5,459 bases of DNA from Planctomycetota bacterium. Its GTDB lineage: Bacteria > Planctomycetota > Phycisphaerae > UBA1845. A program made the position numbers and the translations under genes. The DNA lies in contig JADFIX010000342.1 in the NCBI GenBank assembly GCA_022566435.1, forward strand, positions 1 through 5,459. Direction: 5' to 3'. A model generated the notes under the pieces. That model did no database searches and was not told where the DNA came from. It was given only the letters and a program-made list of their open reading frames with translations. Of this stretch, positions 5,143-5,459 are shown piece after piece (within the stretch, counting starts at the first letter, position 1; each line of letters starts with the position of its first letter).

Positions 5143-5459
5143 ATGGCTGATCTGACAAGACGTGGTTTTCTACATTCGGCGGCCGCCGCATCCGTGGGTG
5201 CCCTGGCACCGTCTGCGCTCGGCGGAACCTCAACCGCCGGCCAGAGCCCGGGTGCTCCCGTCGTCATCTCCAGCGCCAACGGGTTGGCCACCACCACAAA
5301 GGCCGCGGAGATCATCCGCGGCGGCGGCGATACGCTCGACGCGGTCATCGCCGGGGTCAACATCGTAGAAATCGACCCGGACGACCACTCGGTCGGATAC
5401 GGCGGACTGCCCAACGAAGTCGGGATCGTGGAACTGGACTCGTGTGTCATGCACGGGCC
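5143..5459 (+). CDS. Tat-exported N4-(beta-N-acetylglucosaminyl)-L-asparaginase, N-terminal part
   Basis: The right edge of the window cuts the gene after 105 complete codons. The family (Ntn hydrolases, EC 3.5.1.26) cleaves the bond between asparagine and N-acetylglucosamine in glyco-asparagines. The precursor cuts itself into alpha and beta chains, and the new N-terminal threonine is the nucleophile. Seen: a twin-arginine signal with TRRGFLH (5-11), a hydrophobic Ala-rich stretch (13-26) and likely cleavage near residues 27-33. The mature start PVVISSANG (39-47) follows, then GGDTLDAVIAGV (61-72) and DDHSVGYGGLPNE (80-92). The SVGYGG-P-E pattern matches glycosylasparaginases of the human AGA and flavobacterial type rather than plant-type isoaspartyl peptidases. 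Export would place it in the periplasm or outside the cell. The catalytic threonine lies beyond the window, so activity cannot be judged. Confidence 0.88.
   Translation, partial: MADLTRRGFLHSAAAASVGALAPSALGGTSTAGQSPGAPVVISSANGLATTTKAAEIIRGGGDTLDAVIAGVNIVEIDPDDHSVGYGGLPNEVGIVELDSCVMHG

Overview
This is a GC-rich (about 60% by eye) stretch of bacterial chromosome. It holds five protein-coding genes, the last cut by the right edge. I see no rRNA, tRNA, CRISPR array, transposase or insertion sequence. The set of a membrane sugar-phosphate transferase of exopolysaccharide type, a multi-module VanZ protein, an unrecognised lipoprotein and a Tat-exported glycosylasparaginase would fit a Gram-negative environmental bacterium. 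Planctomycetota or a related group is my best guess, from the general flavour of the genes only; nothing here fixes the taxon.

Left part (45-1541, minus strand): a full-length polyprenyl-phosphate sugar-1-phosphate transferase, the enzyme that starts assembly of an exopolysaccharide or O-antigen type glycan. It reads leftward. A 226-base intergenic region (1542-1767) separates it from genes on the plus strand and carries a GTTATCGGG-type motif repeated three times plus two hairpins. It is the most promising regulatory stretch in the window.

Middle (1768-4216, plus strand): a probable lipoprotein of unknown function, then a 529-residue membrane protein. The latter contains not one but three VanZ-like modules, recognisable by the same Q-x5-R-x5-D-x6-G-x3-G spacing in each. 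The middle module is degenerate and carries a histidine-rich loop. This triple architecture is the most unusual thing in the window.

Right part (4294-5459, plus strand): an O6-alkylguanine-DNA alkyltransferase (Ogt/MGMT type) with its own likely promoter, a 345-base stretch with no convincing gene, and the first 105 codons of a Tat-exported N4-(beta-N-acetylglucosaminyl)-L-asparaginase.

Taken together, the left and middle genes suggest a cell-envelope or exopolysaccharide locus. The DNA repair gene and the amidase look like ordinary neighbours rather than parts of one system. I do not see a convincing new multi-gene defence or biosynthetic system here.
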